The notes below the pieces were generated by a model. That model was not told where the DNA came from and ran no database searches. It saw nothing but the letters and a program-made list of their open reading frames with translations. A stretch of DNA of 8,610 nucleotides from NCBI GenBank assembly GCA_022616395.1, contig JAKEEV010000679.1, positions 1 to 8,610 on the forward strand, read 5' to 3'. This document shows, one piece after another, positions 1-6,733 of this stretch. Numbering within the stretch: the first letter of the stretch is position 1; every line of letters begins with the position of its first letter. The position numbers and the translations under genes were made by a program. This stretch comes from Planctomycetia bacterium (lineage in GTDB: Bacteria > Planctomycetota > Planctomycetia > Gemmatales > Gemmataceae).

Positions 1-42
1 AGCTACCGCCCCGGAATCAGTTCCAAATGCACTTCCAGACTT

Positions 43-120
43 TCACATGATAAAGCGCACGCGGGGGTCGGCAAGACCAAGTTGAGCTGCGAGTTCCGCG
101 CCAAGCACGTCCGCGATCAC
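43..120 (-). other. Left-edge remnant: 25-codon reading frame of doubtful status
   Basis: On the minus strand a GTG at 120-118 overlaps the TGA stop of the zinc-ribbon/HEAT-like gene (GTGA, 120-117) and opens a 25-codon frame ending at TGA 45-43. The peptide (VIADVLGAELAAQLGLADP, then RVRFIM) reads like real protein. One frame over, the sequence continues as ESLEVHLELIPGR before a TAG at 5-3. It could be a tiny translationally coupled gene, a decayed fragment, or chance. No family is recognised. Nothing else is visible in positions 1-116. Confidence 0.2.
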
Positions 121-1979
121 GGCGCTGGCGGGTTCTTCAATCGCGCTTCGATTACTTCTGCTGCTCGCAGAGCGTGAGCGCGCACGGTCTGATCGTCCGT
201 CGCGGAGGCGTAATTGCGCAGAGTCGAGGCGGTGTCCGCGTTCCCGAACTTCTCCAGGAGTTCAATTGCATCGAGCTTGATGGCCTGATGGTCGGTTCGG
301 TACAGCAGTGTTCGAGCCGCTTGCTCGGCGGGCGGTCCACCGATCTCCATCAGTGCCGCTTTCGCCTTGTTCGTTTCCGGGTGGCCGGGCCGAATCATCA
401 GTGATTGAATGGCCCATGCCGAACCCGCGTCCTTCCACTGTGGTAACAGCCGCAGAGCCATCATCCGCTCTCCTTCGGTCGGCGAACCAACCGCTGCCAG
501 GCAAACTCCGCGAGCGTTCTCTGGATCCCACCGGGCATAGGCCGCCATCGCCCGCGCCTTCACCTCCGCGTCGGAATGCTGGCAGAGCGCTTTCAACTCC
601 GCGGAGAGTTCCGCGCGGTCGTTGGCATCCTCGGACTTCAGCGGGTCGGTCTTCGCCAGCACATCAAGCAAGTTCAGAAGCGAAGTATACGCTTGCTGGT
701 CGCGATAGAGACGCAGTTGCTCCAGTTTCGATTGCGTCGTCGGGTCGGGTGGAATCGCGCTGGGATCGGTCTTTTGCGCCACTAGCGGCCGCGTGTAAGT
801 CGAGAGCGTCGGGGAAGCGACCGCGAGCACCGCGATGATCGTTCCCGTTAGCACAAAGCGCAGCGGGCGGAACTTCGCGTACTTGGATTGCGCGAGGTAA
901 TAGAAGGTGATCGGTGGAATTGCGCAGAGCACTCCGCGCTTCGTTTCGCGCAAACCCGTCATCCGGACGATCCACACATACCCGATTGCGATCAGGCCAA
1001 GTCCAACCACAAGGGCCGCCCACCGGTTGTTCGGGCTAACAAAGAGTGCCACCAGCACAAATGCCACACCGATTCCGGTGAGAAGCATCCACACAGCGCT
1101 CGAAGGATGCAGGTCGCGTCTGGGAGTCGGCGGAGGTTTCATCCGACTTGTCAGAGCTGTTGTGAGCGCGGCAGCAATGTCGGCTTGGGTCTGGAGTTGC
1201 ACCGGTTCAGAAGACGAATGAATGTCGGGTTGTGGCCCAGTCGGTTGAAGTGACGAAACGCGCGCTTGCGGTTTCGCAACGACCGTGGGAAGTGTCTTCT
1301 GGTCGAGGGCGCTCGCGGGCGAAACTGGAAGCGGGTCAGTAGGCGGTTGCGGTCGGTCGGGCGTCGGTGTCGGAACTGGAATTGGGGTGACCGCGGGAGG
1401 CGGGGTTGGATCAGGAGTAGGCGGTTCGACGAGTTTCGCGCGTTCGGAAACATCACCGGGGGGAGAAGCGAGCGCGGAGGGTTCAGGCTCCGGGATCAGA
1501 ACGCGGGTGGGGATTGGGTCGGGCTTCTCAGCGTCTGGTTCTGGGCCGAGTGTCGGACTTACCGGAGGCGAAGGGACGGAAACAGGCGCGGGCACTTCCC
1601 ACGACGCTCCGCTGACATCTGGCAACAGAAGATCGGGTTCGATGGGCGTGAGTGGTTCGTCACTCTCCACGATGGGCGAAAGAAGAGGCATCGGCGAAGG
1701 GGGAGGCTGTTGGGTGGGCGGATCGTCCACAACAACCGGCTCGGCGACGAACGCGAATGGCAACCTCGAAGCGATCTTCGTTGCGGAGACAGATTCGGAT
1801 GGAATTGGTGGTTGCGCCGGCGGAGGTTGAACGGCTTCACTCTGTTCGCTCACCCACAACGATTTGTCCGCGGGGATCGGGTGGGGCTTCATGCACGCCT
1901 TACACACGCTCGACTGACCGGCTCGTCGTTCGTGAGCCACGATCAACGCGGAGCAATGCGGACAGCGATACCGGATCAT
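117..1979 (-). CDS. Zinc-ribbon, proline-rich, multi-pass membrane protein with HEAT-like C-terminus
   Basis: A 620-residue protein of unknown function. Residues 2-30 (MIRYRCPHCSALI onward) form a probable zinc ribbon with two CxxC pairs, C6/C9 and C26/C29. Residues about 50-280 are very rich in Pro, with PTPDPTPPP-type repeats, and are probably disordered. Hydrophobic segments at about 295-314, 321-339 and 375-393 look like membrane spans, with a weaker one at 350-363. Residues about 415-616 are helical with paired-helix, Ala/Leu-rich spacing like HEAT repeats. ATG 1979 is chosen because a GGAG lies 6 nt upstream and the zinc ribbon follows immediately. An in-frame start at 2147 would translate an intergenic repeat and is rejected. 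The topology suggests a short zinc-binding head, a long flexible spacer, a membrane anchor and a protein-binding tail, but no substrate is indicated. The gene lies 248 nt downstream of the thioredoxin-like gene and is probably transcribed separately. Confidence 0.85.
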   Translation of the reverse strand: MIRYRCPHCSALIVAHERRAGQSSVCKACMKPHPIPADKSLWVSEQSEAVQPPPAQPPIPSESVSATKIASRLPFAFVAEPVVVDDPPTQQPPPSPMPLLSPIVESDEPLTPIEPDLLLPDVSGASWEVPAPVSVPSPPVSPTLGPEPDAEKPDPIPTRVLIPEPEPSALASPPGDVSERAKLVEPPTPDPTPPPAVTPIPVPTPTPDRPQPPTDPLPVSPASALDQKTLPTVVAKPQARVSSLQPTGPQPDIHSSSEPVQLQTQADIAAALTTALTSRMKPPPTPRRDLHPSSAVWMLLTGIGVAFVLVALFVSPNNRWAALVVGLGLIAIGYVWIVRMTGLRETKRGVLCAIPPITFYYLAQSKYAKFRPLRFVLTGTIIAVLAVASPTLSTYTRPLVAQKTDPSAIPPDPTTQSKLEQLRLYRDQQAYTSLLNLLDVLAKTDPLKSEDANDRAELSAELKALCQHSDAEVKARAMAAYARWDPENARGVCLAAVGSPTEGERMMALRLLPQWKDAGSAWAIQSLMIRPGHPETNKAKAALMEIGGPPAEQAARTLLYRTDHQAIKLDAIELLEKFGNADTASTLRNYASATDDQTVRAHALRAAEVIEARLKNPPAP

Positions 1980-1985
1980 CGGCAA

Positions 1986-1989
1986 CTCC
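1986..1989 (-). promoter_or_regulatory. Shine-Dalgarno site fixing the start at 1979
   Basis: GGAG on the minus strand, 6 nt before ATG 1979-1977. It supports this start over the in-frame upstream ATG at 2147, whose N-terminal extension would be encoded by the palindromic repeat at 2081-2225. Confidence 0.7.
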
Positions 1990-2080
1990 GGCCAATTAGC
2001 GTGAGAACCCAGGCGGGTCTGTTTCCATGCGCACTCTAGAGTATTCACTTGCCCGAAGTGCCACAACCGGAACTGCCGTG

Positions 2081-2225
2081 CGCGCATCAGAGCCGCGACC
2101 GTCAGGGAGCGCAAAGCCAAGCTCCCTGACGGTCGCGGCCAAGCCAAGAGTCGTCAAACGAGAGAACGGCAATTACCGAGCGCAAAGCCAAGATCGCTCC
2201 CTGACGGTCGCGGCTCTGATGCGCG
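2081..2225. repeat. 145-bp palindromic element with 31-bp perfect inverted ends
   Basis: Positions 2081-2111 and 2195-2225 are perfect inverted repeats of 31 bp. Inside, 2121-2139 repeats 19 bases of the right arm (gctccctgacggtcgcggc). The left arm can therefore also pair locally (2092-2110 with 2121-2139, 10-nt loop). The 15-mer gagcgcaaagccaag occurs directly repeated at 2107-2121 and 2178-2192. The element occupies most of the 1980-2227 gap and ends 2 nt before the stop codon (2230-2228) of the thioredoxin-like gene, so its RNA hairpins could terminate or protect that transcript. There is no transposase and no clear target-site duplication. It looks like a REP/MITE-type repeat; wider copy number cannot be judged from this window. 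Confidence 0.85.
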
Positions 2226-2227
2226 AT

Positions 2228-2788
2228 TTAGTCGCCGTGGAGTCGGCGGAGTCGCGGGGAGAGTCGCAGAATCCACTGCACGCGTTCAAACTCGTCGAGC
2301 CAGTCTTGCACCACAGCGCGTTGAACCGGATCGTCGCCTTTCACCAGGCCCGTTGCACACGATTCGCCAACGAGTTGAGCGACAAGTTGCCGGTAGCGGG
2401 TCAGGGTGCGCTCGCCGTAGCGTGCGACTTCAAAGCCGTCCTCGGAGAAGAACACCGCGACCGGCACGCGATTGCCGCCATTGATCTGAAGTGCTTCCTG
2501 CACGTCGAGGTGGGCGTCGCGGTCGAGGTAGCGCGTCACGATGAGCGGATTGGCTTCCGTGATGCGCTCGAAGATGGGGCACTGAGCCGCGCAGTCTCCG
2601 CACCACGCACCCGCGAGCACCAGCACATTCGTTCGGCGCTTGAATGTGCCGAGCAGCTTCTTCTGCTCATCCGTGAGGCTTGTCTGAGTCAAAGCGCGTT
2701 GCCACTTGGCGCGGTCGGCGTCGGTGCCGTACTTCGCGAGAAAGTTAGAAAGCGACAGCGCGGTTTCAAACTTGGGGAAGAGGTTCAT
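2228..2788 (-). CDS. Thioredoxin-fold protein with WCGDC active site
   Basis: A 186-residue cytoplasmic protein with no signal peptide or membrane segment. The thioredoxin core spans about residues 52-140: a beta strand (NVLVLAG), then the redox motif W62-CGDC (C63 and C66) with a further C70, and the conserved cis-proline at P109 in NRVPVAVFF. The WCGDC motif and a helical N-terminal extension of about 50 residues match the thioredoxin-like group often annotated Thioredoxin_9; this assignment is from memory of the family. The expected role is dithiol/disulfide exchange with an unknown partner. The start at 2788 lies 3 nt after the stop of the DUF5615 gene, and only a weak ribosome site is visible, so translation is probably coupled to the upstream gene. 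The frameshift upstream might therefore lower its expression. A palindromic repeat follows directly after the stop. Confidence 0.85.
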   Translation of the reverse strand: MNLFPKFETALSLSNFLAKYGTDADRAKWQRALTQTSLTDEQKKLLGTFKRRTNVLVLAGAWCGDCAAQCPIFERITEANPLIVTRYLDRDAHLDVQEALQINGGNRVPVAVFFSEDGFEVARYGERTLTRYRQLVAQLVGESCATGLVKGDDPVQRAVVQDWLDEFERVQWILRLSPRLRRLHGD

Positions 2789-2791
2789 GAG

Positions 2792-3123
2792 TTATGACAG
2801 TACGAGGCTGGAAAGGGTTGTGTCGGCGTCAAAAGCTTCAATGTCGGTCTGTCGGTTCCGAAGTATCGCGACTATCACCGATGTTGGTCCGTTCCCGACG
2901 CGAAGCCAGATAACTTTCGGCGGATGTCCGTACAGGAGTGACCGCTGTTGGAAGTCCGAATCCTTCGAGACGATAGCGAAGTTATTCTGCTTCGCGTAAT
3001 CCCACACTTCCTGATCGGTCGCATCCGCCAACCCAGCATCCGCGACATGAGTAGAACAGGATATTCGGCAGCGAGCAGTCGCGGCAGTCGGTTAGACAGG
3101 TTCTGGTCGAACAACAGCTTCAT
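2792..3123 (-). pseudogene. Frameshifted DUF5615 PIN-like toxin gene
   Basis: The first frame begins MKLLFDQNLSNRLPRLLAAE, the typical start of DUF5615 (Mut7-C/PIN-like RNase) proteins, then loses the family pattern. From about 3055 another frame carries the rest: HVADAGLADATDQEVWDYAK, then the FAIVSKDSDF motif and the GHPPKVIWLR strand. Adding one base next to 3057 (CCT GTT to CCT GGT T) joins both halves as YPGSTHVADAGL and gives exactly 111 codons including the stop. Acidic residues expected in the nuclease site are present in both halves (D6 of FDQN; the Asp pair of SKDSD). The gene overlaps the DUF433 gene by 4 nt (ATGA, 3123-3120), the usual antitoxin-toxin arrangement. It is either a one-base deletion that inactivated the toxin or a sequencing error. 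An internal ATG at 3031 could make a 79-residue C-terminal piece, which would lack the first acidic residue. Confidence 0.85.
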
Positions 3124-3368
3124 ACTGGTGTGTCGGGTGTGAGATCGCTCGGAAGAACCAGGAGTCGTCGCTCACGGTCTGCCGCGAAAGCGAGGCAGGC
3201 GCGAATATCGTCGAGTGTGAGCGCCGGGAAGTCGGCGAGGATTTCGTCCGGTGTCATTCCGCCCGCAAGATATTCGAGTACGTCCGTGACAGTGATCCGC
3301 AGCCCGCGAACGCACGGTTTCCCGCTTCGCTTGCCCGGTTCGATTGTGATGTATTTCGTGTAGTCCAT
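3120..3368 (-). CDS. DUF433 family antitoxin-like protein
   Basis: An 82-residue protein matching DUF433: residues 6-24 (YITIEPGKRSGKPCVRGLR), ITVTDVLEYLAGGMTPDEIL (25-44) and DFPALTLDDIRACLAFAADR (46-65). The family is a small winged-helix-like DNA-binding domain, thought to act as the antitoxin for the DUF5615 PIN-like partner encoded directly after it. That pairing is established in genome neighbourhoods; neutralisation here is inference. ATG 3368 is chosen because it sits at the conserved N-terminus, whereas the longer frame from 3497 runs into the 3' end of the preceding gene. No strong Shine-Dalgarno is visible. The gene lies 41 nt downstream of the beta-propeller gene and its TGA overlaps the ATG of the DUF5615 gene. 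The C-terminal tail after residue 70 (VLPSDLTPDTPV) is variable in such proteins. Confidence 0.9.
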   Translation of the reverse strand: MDYTKYITIEPGKRSGKPCVRGLRITVTDVLEYLAGGMTPDEILADFPALTLDDIRACLAFAADRERRLLVLPSDLTPDTPV

Positions 3369-3409
3369 GACAGCATCGTAACCACTCGTCAGCTTGGGTA
3401 GAAGCCCGC

Positions 3410-4798
3410 TCACTCCGTTTTGCGTTCGGCTTCGGGAATGCGGATCGCGCTGAGTGCGCAGATGTCCCACGCGCGGCCTCCGCGATTGGCGTTCCACGTC
3501 ACATACAGCTCGTCACCCTTCGGCGAGAGAGCGTAACTGTAAGTGCCGACCGGAGCAACACCGTACTTGTCCTTGTAGAAGGGATGCAAGAACGCGATCA
3601 CCTTTTTAGTCTTGTTCTTCGTGTCGTACTGAATCACCGGTGAGCCGTCGCGGTCCGCTCCGCCGTGTGCGCCGGGGATGTAATAGAGATACCGGCCGGT
3701 CGGATCGATCTTTAACGCGGTGATGTAACCCACCCCGCCGACCATCGGCGAACCAAGAGTGGTCACCTTCTCGGTCTTCGTGTTGAACGAGTACAGCACC
3801 GGTTCGTTTTTACCCTGACCGGTCGAGACCGCATACACAATGCCGTCCTTCGTCTCGTCGCTCGCGGCGCGCAAGCCGGGAATCTCGCCGGGAATCTTCA
3901 CCGGATCGCCACCCTTCGCCGGATCGAATTTCACGAAGCCCGTTTCGCTCGCGGGGACGTAGTAGATGCAACCAGTGGACTTCGCGAAGATCATCGCGCG
4001 CTTGGGACCATCGGCCACATTGCAAAGAACCTTCTTGGCTTTCACATCGTAGGCGAAGAACCGGATGCCGCTCGCATCGTCCTTCCCAGCGCCCGGAGCA
4101 GTGCCTCCGTAGAAGATCAATCGGTCGGGGTCGAGCGTTCCGGTCGGGATGCAGTGCTTCGCGACCGGAGCGTGAACAACCACTTCAGGTTTCGCGGTTT
4201 CTGGATGCACGCGAACGATCCAGTCGCCCTTGTAGTGGTACTGGTCGGTGGTCACCTTCGTCGATCCGCGATGCGTGCCGAAGTAGATGTAGCCGTCCTT
4301 GCCCACGATAAGTTGCGTGTGAATCTTGCCCGGCGTGTAGTGACCTTCGGGGAGCGCAAGGAGTTTCTTGAGGTCAACCAGTTGGCGGAAGGTCTTCTTC
4401 GCGGGGTCGTACTCGTACACATACGCGCTTCGGGCCGGCGCGAGGTGATCGCCGATGCTGGCGTAATACTTCCCATTGGCAAAGGTACTTTCGCCCCACG
4501 CGGACCACGGCTTGCCCGCGTAGGTCTGACCGGGGAAGTACGCGAAGTCGATCTCTGGCGCGACCTTCGCCACCGTTACGCCTTCCTTGAGCGTAACACC
4601 CGCGGGCATCTTCACGAAATCATCCGACTTGTCGGTGACAACTTCCTTGCCGCCCGGCAGAGCCGGGGTCTTCCACTCCTCCGGCGCTTTGGCTTTCTTC
4701 TTCTGAGCCGCACGCGCAGAGATCGAGGACGGAGGCAATGCGGCCACAACGACACACATTGCCGCGGAACAAACCACAAGGGAGAGATTGCGAAGCAT
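3410..4798 (-). CDS. Secreted probable beta-propeller protein, function unknown
   Basis: A 462-residue protein. Residues 1-30 form a Sec signal peptide: MLRN, a hydrophobic core (LSLVVCSAAMCVVVAAL) and a likely cut after ISARA. A Lys-rich stretch (QKKKAKAPEEW) follows. The body has repeated short beta-strand modules of the kind found in WD40/YVTN-like propellers: AYVYEYDPAKKTFRQLVDL (about 125-143), DGYIYFGTH (168-176), RFFAYDVKAKKVL (246-258), GCIYYVPASETGFVKFDPAK (276-295), GIVYAVSTGQGKNEPVLYSF (319-338), GRYLYYIPG (368-376), VIQYDTKNKTKKVIAFL (388-404) and GDELYVTWN (428-436). These phrases resemble propeller proteins that tabulate values, not an identified enzyme, and no catalytic motif is recognised. 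A GGAG 7 nt before ATG 4798 supports the start. The gene follows the FG-GAP/ASPIC gene by 65 nt, almost all of it a hairpin repeat, so the two secreted proteins are probably co-transcribed. Confidence 0.8.
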   Translation of the reverse strand: MLRNLSLVVCSAAMCVVVAALPPSSISARAAQKKKAKAPEEWKTPALPGGKEVVTDKSDDFVKMPAGVTLKEGVTVAKVAPEIDFAYFPGQTYAGKPWSAWGESTFANGKYYASIGDHLAPARSAYVYEYDPAKKTFRQLVDLKKLLALPEGHYTPGKIHTQLIVGKDGYIYFGTHRGSTKVTTDQYHYKGDWIVRVHPETAKPEVVVHAPVAKHCIPTGTLDPDRLIFYGGTAPGAGKDDASGIRFFAYDVKAKKVLCNVADGPKRAMIFAKSTGCIYYVPASETGFVKFDPAKGGDPVKIPGEIPGLRAASDETKDGIVYAVSTGQGKNEPVLYSFNTKTEKVTTLGSPMVGGVGYITALKIDPTGRYLYYIPGAHGGADRDGSPVIQYDTKNKTKKVIAFLHPFYKDKYGVAPVGTYSYALSPKGDELYVTWNANRGGRAWDICALSAIRIPEAERKTE

Positions 4799-4805
4799 GA
4801 TGCGA

Positions 4806-4809
4806 CTCC
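4806..4809 (-). promoter_or_regulatory. Shine-Dalgarno site for the beta-propeller gene
   Basis: GGAG on the minus strand with 7-nt spacing to ATG 4798-4796. It lies 2 nt outside the hairpin repeat at 4812-4867, so the intergenic space is made of the repeat plus this site. Confidence 0.65.
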
Positions 4810-4811
4810 AT

Positions 4812-4867
4812 GTAGGACAGGCTTCCAGCCTGTCATTGCCAAGAGACAGGCTGGAAGCCTGTCCTAC
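4812..4867. repeat. 23-bp perfect hairpin repeat between two secreted-protein genes
   Basis: Arms 4812-4834 and 4845-4867 are perfectly complementary over 23 bp with a 10-nt loop. Each arm also contains its own short palindrome (acaggct-tcc-agcctgt). The right arm contains cta at 4864-4866, which is the TAG stop of the upstream FG-GAP/ASPIC gene, so the repeat supplies that stop codon. The stem is G+C rich but has no clear U tract. It may attenuate or stabilise the mRNA between the two genes. I recall very similar GTAGGACAGGC-type repeats from other planctomycete genomes, but have not checked this. Confidence 0.88.
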
Positions 4868-6468
4868 TCATTGACCGTCAACACCTGATTCGCCTTCACG
4901 CCGGGCTTGTCGATTGTCGCCTTGCCGCCGGGCAAAGTCACGCGAACATCGACCGTTGCGGCATCGCCCAGACCGAAGTGCGCGATCGGCATTTGCCCGC
5001 TCGCGTAGCCGTAGCCGGTGCTGATCTCCTGGAAGCCCAACAGCGATTCCGGTTTGCCTATCTTGCCCGCGGCGAACACCGCGACCTTCGCTCCGATGCC
5101 TTCGCGGTTGACTGTCTTGCCCACCACGCGCACATCGAGCCACTTCTTCTCCGGCGATGTGTTCCTCAGCAGTCGCGAGTGGTTGTTCGCAAACCAGTTA
5201 ATCAGGAACAGGTCGAGCCGGCCATCTCCGTCGAAGTCCGCGCTTGGCCCCGCGGGGAAGTAAGCGTTCGCGTTCTTCACTGGGAAGTTGGGCACGAACT
5301 TTGGCAGCCCGTCTTTCACTCCTTCGTTGCGGTAAATCAAAGGCGTGATCTTCCCATCGACCAGGAGCGCGGCCGACATATAGATGTCCGGCAAGCCGTC
5401 GTTGTCGAAGTCTTGCACTTCAACATGCGGGCATCTTACAGGGACGGTCTCGCTTAACTCCACTTCCTTCGTCACGTCGCGAAATTGCGGAATGCCGGCT
5501 TTCAGTCCGTCGTTGATGTAGACGCGATTGCGAGCCGTCACGCTATGAATGGATAGCACCAGATCGAGATTGCCGTCGCGATTTACGTCCGCGAAGTGAG
5601 CACCGCACGGCCAGTCTTCTCCGTTGAGCGGCTTCCACGCGAGCACGTCCTTGAGTTCGGTTGCTTCGCGAAACTTCCCGTCCTTCGTGCTGAGGAACAG
5701 GCGGTTCGAGTGAGGAACGAAGAAGTCCGGTCGGTCGTCGGCGTTCACATCCGCGACCGCCGCGCCGAGTCCGTAGATGTCTTCGGGCAGGCCCACTTCC
5801 TTCGTCACATCGCGAAACTTCAGGTTGCCTTCGTTGCGAAAGAACGTCGTGCGTGGTTTTGGAATAAATCTGTCTTCGATTACCAGCAGATCGAGCTTGC
5901 CATCGAGATCGTAATCGAGAGGCATCACGTTGCGGGCGCTGAGAAGCGAATCCGGACACGCTCCAGAGTCTTTCGAGATGTCCACGAACTTCCCGTTCGC
6001 ATTCTTGAGCAGCACGCTTCGCTTGGTCTGCGCGCTCGCCTGCGGTTGGTCGCTCTTCTTCGTCTTCGCGCGGGCGTTGTTGGCGATGTAAAGCTCCGGC
6101 TGGCCATCGTTATTGAGATCGGCGAACACCGCTCCGCTGGTGCGGCCGAACATCGTCGCTGGTGTTTCTTTCACGTGCTCGAAAGTGCCATCGCCGCGAT
6201 TGCGGAAGAGCGCTGAAGCAACCGGGCCGTTCGCGGGTTTGTATTCGGCGTTCGGTCGGTCGCAGAATCCGCCGACGAAGAGATCCGGGCGTCCGTCTCC
6301 GTCAAAGTCGCCCCACGCGCCTCCGTGACCCATGATCCCCGCGAGCGGTTCCTTCAGCTTGGCTTTCTCGGTCACATCCTCGAAGGTGATTCCGCTTGCA
6401 ACTGGTTCAGCCGCGGGCAAGGCGCCCAAGAGCGCGACAAGCAAGCCGACAGCGGAGATGATTCGCAT
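4864..6468 (-). CDS. Secreted CRTAC1-like FG-GAP repeat / ASPIC-UnbV protein
   Basis: A 534-residue exported protein. The signal peptide is MRIISAVGLLVALLGALPAA (1-20). Seven calcium-binding FG-GAP/VCBS-type repeats follow, with loops at about 54-62 (DFDGDGRPD), 117-126 (DLNNDGQPEL), 186-194 (DYDLDGKLD), 240-249 (DVNADDRPDF), 294-302 (DVNRDGNLD), 353-361 (DFDNDGLPD) and 411-419 (DFDGDGRLD). This fits a seven-bladed propeller. The C-terminus (about 435-532) is an ASPIC/UnbV domain, with WLDVRVVG, NREGIGAKVAV, the EISTGYGYASGQ stretch and HFGLGDAATVDVRVTLPGG. The family is extracellular and abundant in planctomycetes; binding or adhesion roles are suggested but the ligand is unknown. ATG 6468 is chosen because a GGAG lies 6 nt upstream and the signal peptide starts there. 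A longer in-frame start at 6804 would translate intergenic repeats. The TAG stop lies inside the downstream hairpin repeat. Confidence 0.93.
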   Translation of the reverse strand: MRIISAVGLLVALLGALPAAEPVASGITFEDVTEKAKLKEPLAGIMGHGGAWGDFDGDGRPDLFVGGFCDRPNAEYKPANGPVASALFRNRGDGTFEHVKETPATMFGRTSGAVFADLNNDGQPELYIANNARAKTKKSDQPQASAQTKRSVLLKNANGKFVDISKDSGACPDSLLSARNVMPLDYDLDGKLDLLVIEDRFIPKPRTTFFRNEGNLKFRDVTKEVGLPEDIYGLGAAVADVNADDRPDFFVPHSNRLFLSTKDGKFREATELKDVLAWKPLNGEDWPCGAHFADVNRDGNLDLVLSIHSVTARNRVYINDGLKAGIPQFRDVTKEVELSETVPVRCPHVEVQDFDNDGLPDIYMSAALLVDGKITPLIYRNEGVKDGLPKFVPNFPVKNANAYFPAGPSADFDGDGRLDLFLINWFANNHSRLLRNTSPEKKWLDVRVVGKTVNREGIGAKVAVFAAGKIGKPESLLGFQEISTGYGYASGQMPIAHFGLGDAATVDVRVTLPGGKATIDKPGVKANQVLTVNE

Positions 6469-6474
6469 GGCGTT

Positions 6475-6478
6475 CTCC
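6475..6478 (-). promoter_or_regulatory. Shine-Dalgarno site fixing the start at 6468
   Basis: GGAG on the minus strand, 6 nt before ATG 6468-6466. It supports the signal-peptide start and argues against the in-frame ATG at 6804, which would add 112 residues encoded by the repeat region. Confidence 0.7.
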
Positions 6479-6530
6479 GGGCGAGAGCGTCTCAGAGTTC
6501 CGAACCCCGCCAGTGATGAAAACGGACCGA

Positions 6531-6711
6531 CAAAGTAGTCGGCATTCGCCGTGTGCCGTTCATAGTAGTCATCACGCTCCGCGTGATGTCGCCGCGCCAG
6601 CGGCGGTTTCGATTTTCCGTGGCGAAGAGAATCGCCGCTCTTGGAGCGGCCATCACGCGGAGCGTGATGACTACTCTGAAGACCGGTACACGCCGTGTGC
6701 CGACTACTTTG
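6531..6711. repeat. 181-bp fold-back (MITE/REP-like) element in divergent region
   Basis: The ends are perfect 14-bp inverted repeats (caaagtagtcggca, 6531-6544 and 6698-6711). These extend as an imperfect match of about 60 bp that includes a perfect 25-bp pair, 6564-6588 with 6651-6675. Smaller hairpins are nested inside: catcacgc-tcc-gcgtgatg in each arm, a cggtacac/gtgtgccg one near the right end, and gccgctc-ttg-gagcggc at 6634-6650 in the centre. No reading frame with protein character and no obvious target-site duplication were seen. The element fills most of the 325-bp gap (6469-6793) between divergent genes, so promoters for both must lie in the short flanks or within it. No convincing -35/-10 pair was found in this gap. 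Confidence 0.85.
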
Positions 6712-6733
6712 AATGCTATTTCGAGGATTACAA

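Noticed and set aside
1285..1830. Plus-strand Gly-rich 181-codon reading frame
   Set aside because: It is the antisense shadow of the Pro-rich spacer of the minus-strand gene; Pro codons read backwards give Gly, and there is no good ribosome site.
1980..2147. N-terminal extension of the zinc-ribbon gene to ATG 2147
   Set aside because: The extension is encoded by the palindromic repeat and has no zinc ribbon or family character; a good ribosome site supports 1979.
2027..2797. Plus-strand 256-codon frame over the thioredoxin-like gene
   Set aside because: It is antisense to a recognisable WCGDC protein, begins in the repeat region, and its peptide has no family features.
3369..3497. Longer start for the DUF433 gene
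   Set aside because: The extra 43 residues overlap the end of the beta-propeller gene in another frame and are Arg-rich, unlike the family N-terminus.
4154..4888. Plus-strand 244-codon frame over the beta-propeller gene
   Set aside because: It is antisense, and its end is encoded by the hairpin repeat; the opposite strand has a signal peptide and ribosome site.
2081..6711. CRISPR array or insertion sequence
   Set aside because: The repeats are palindromic elements with no regular spacers, and no transposase or cas gene is present.
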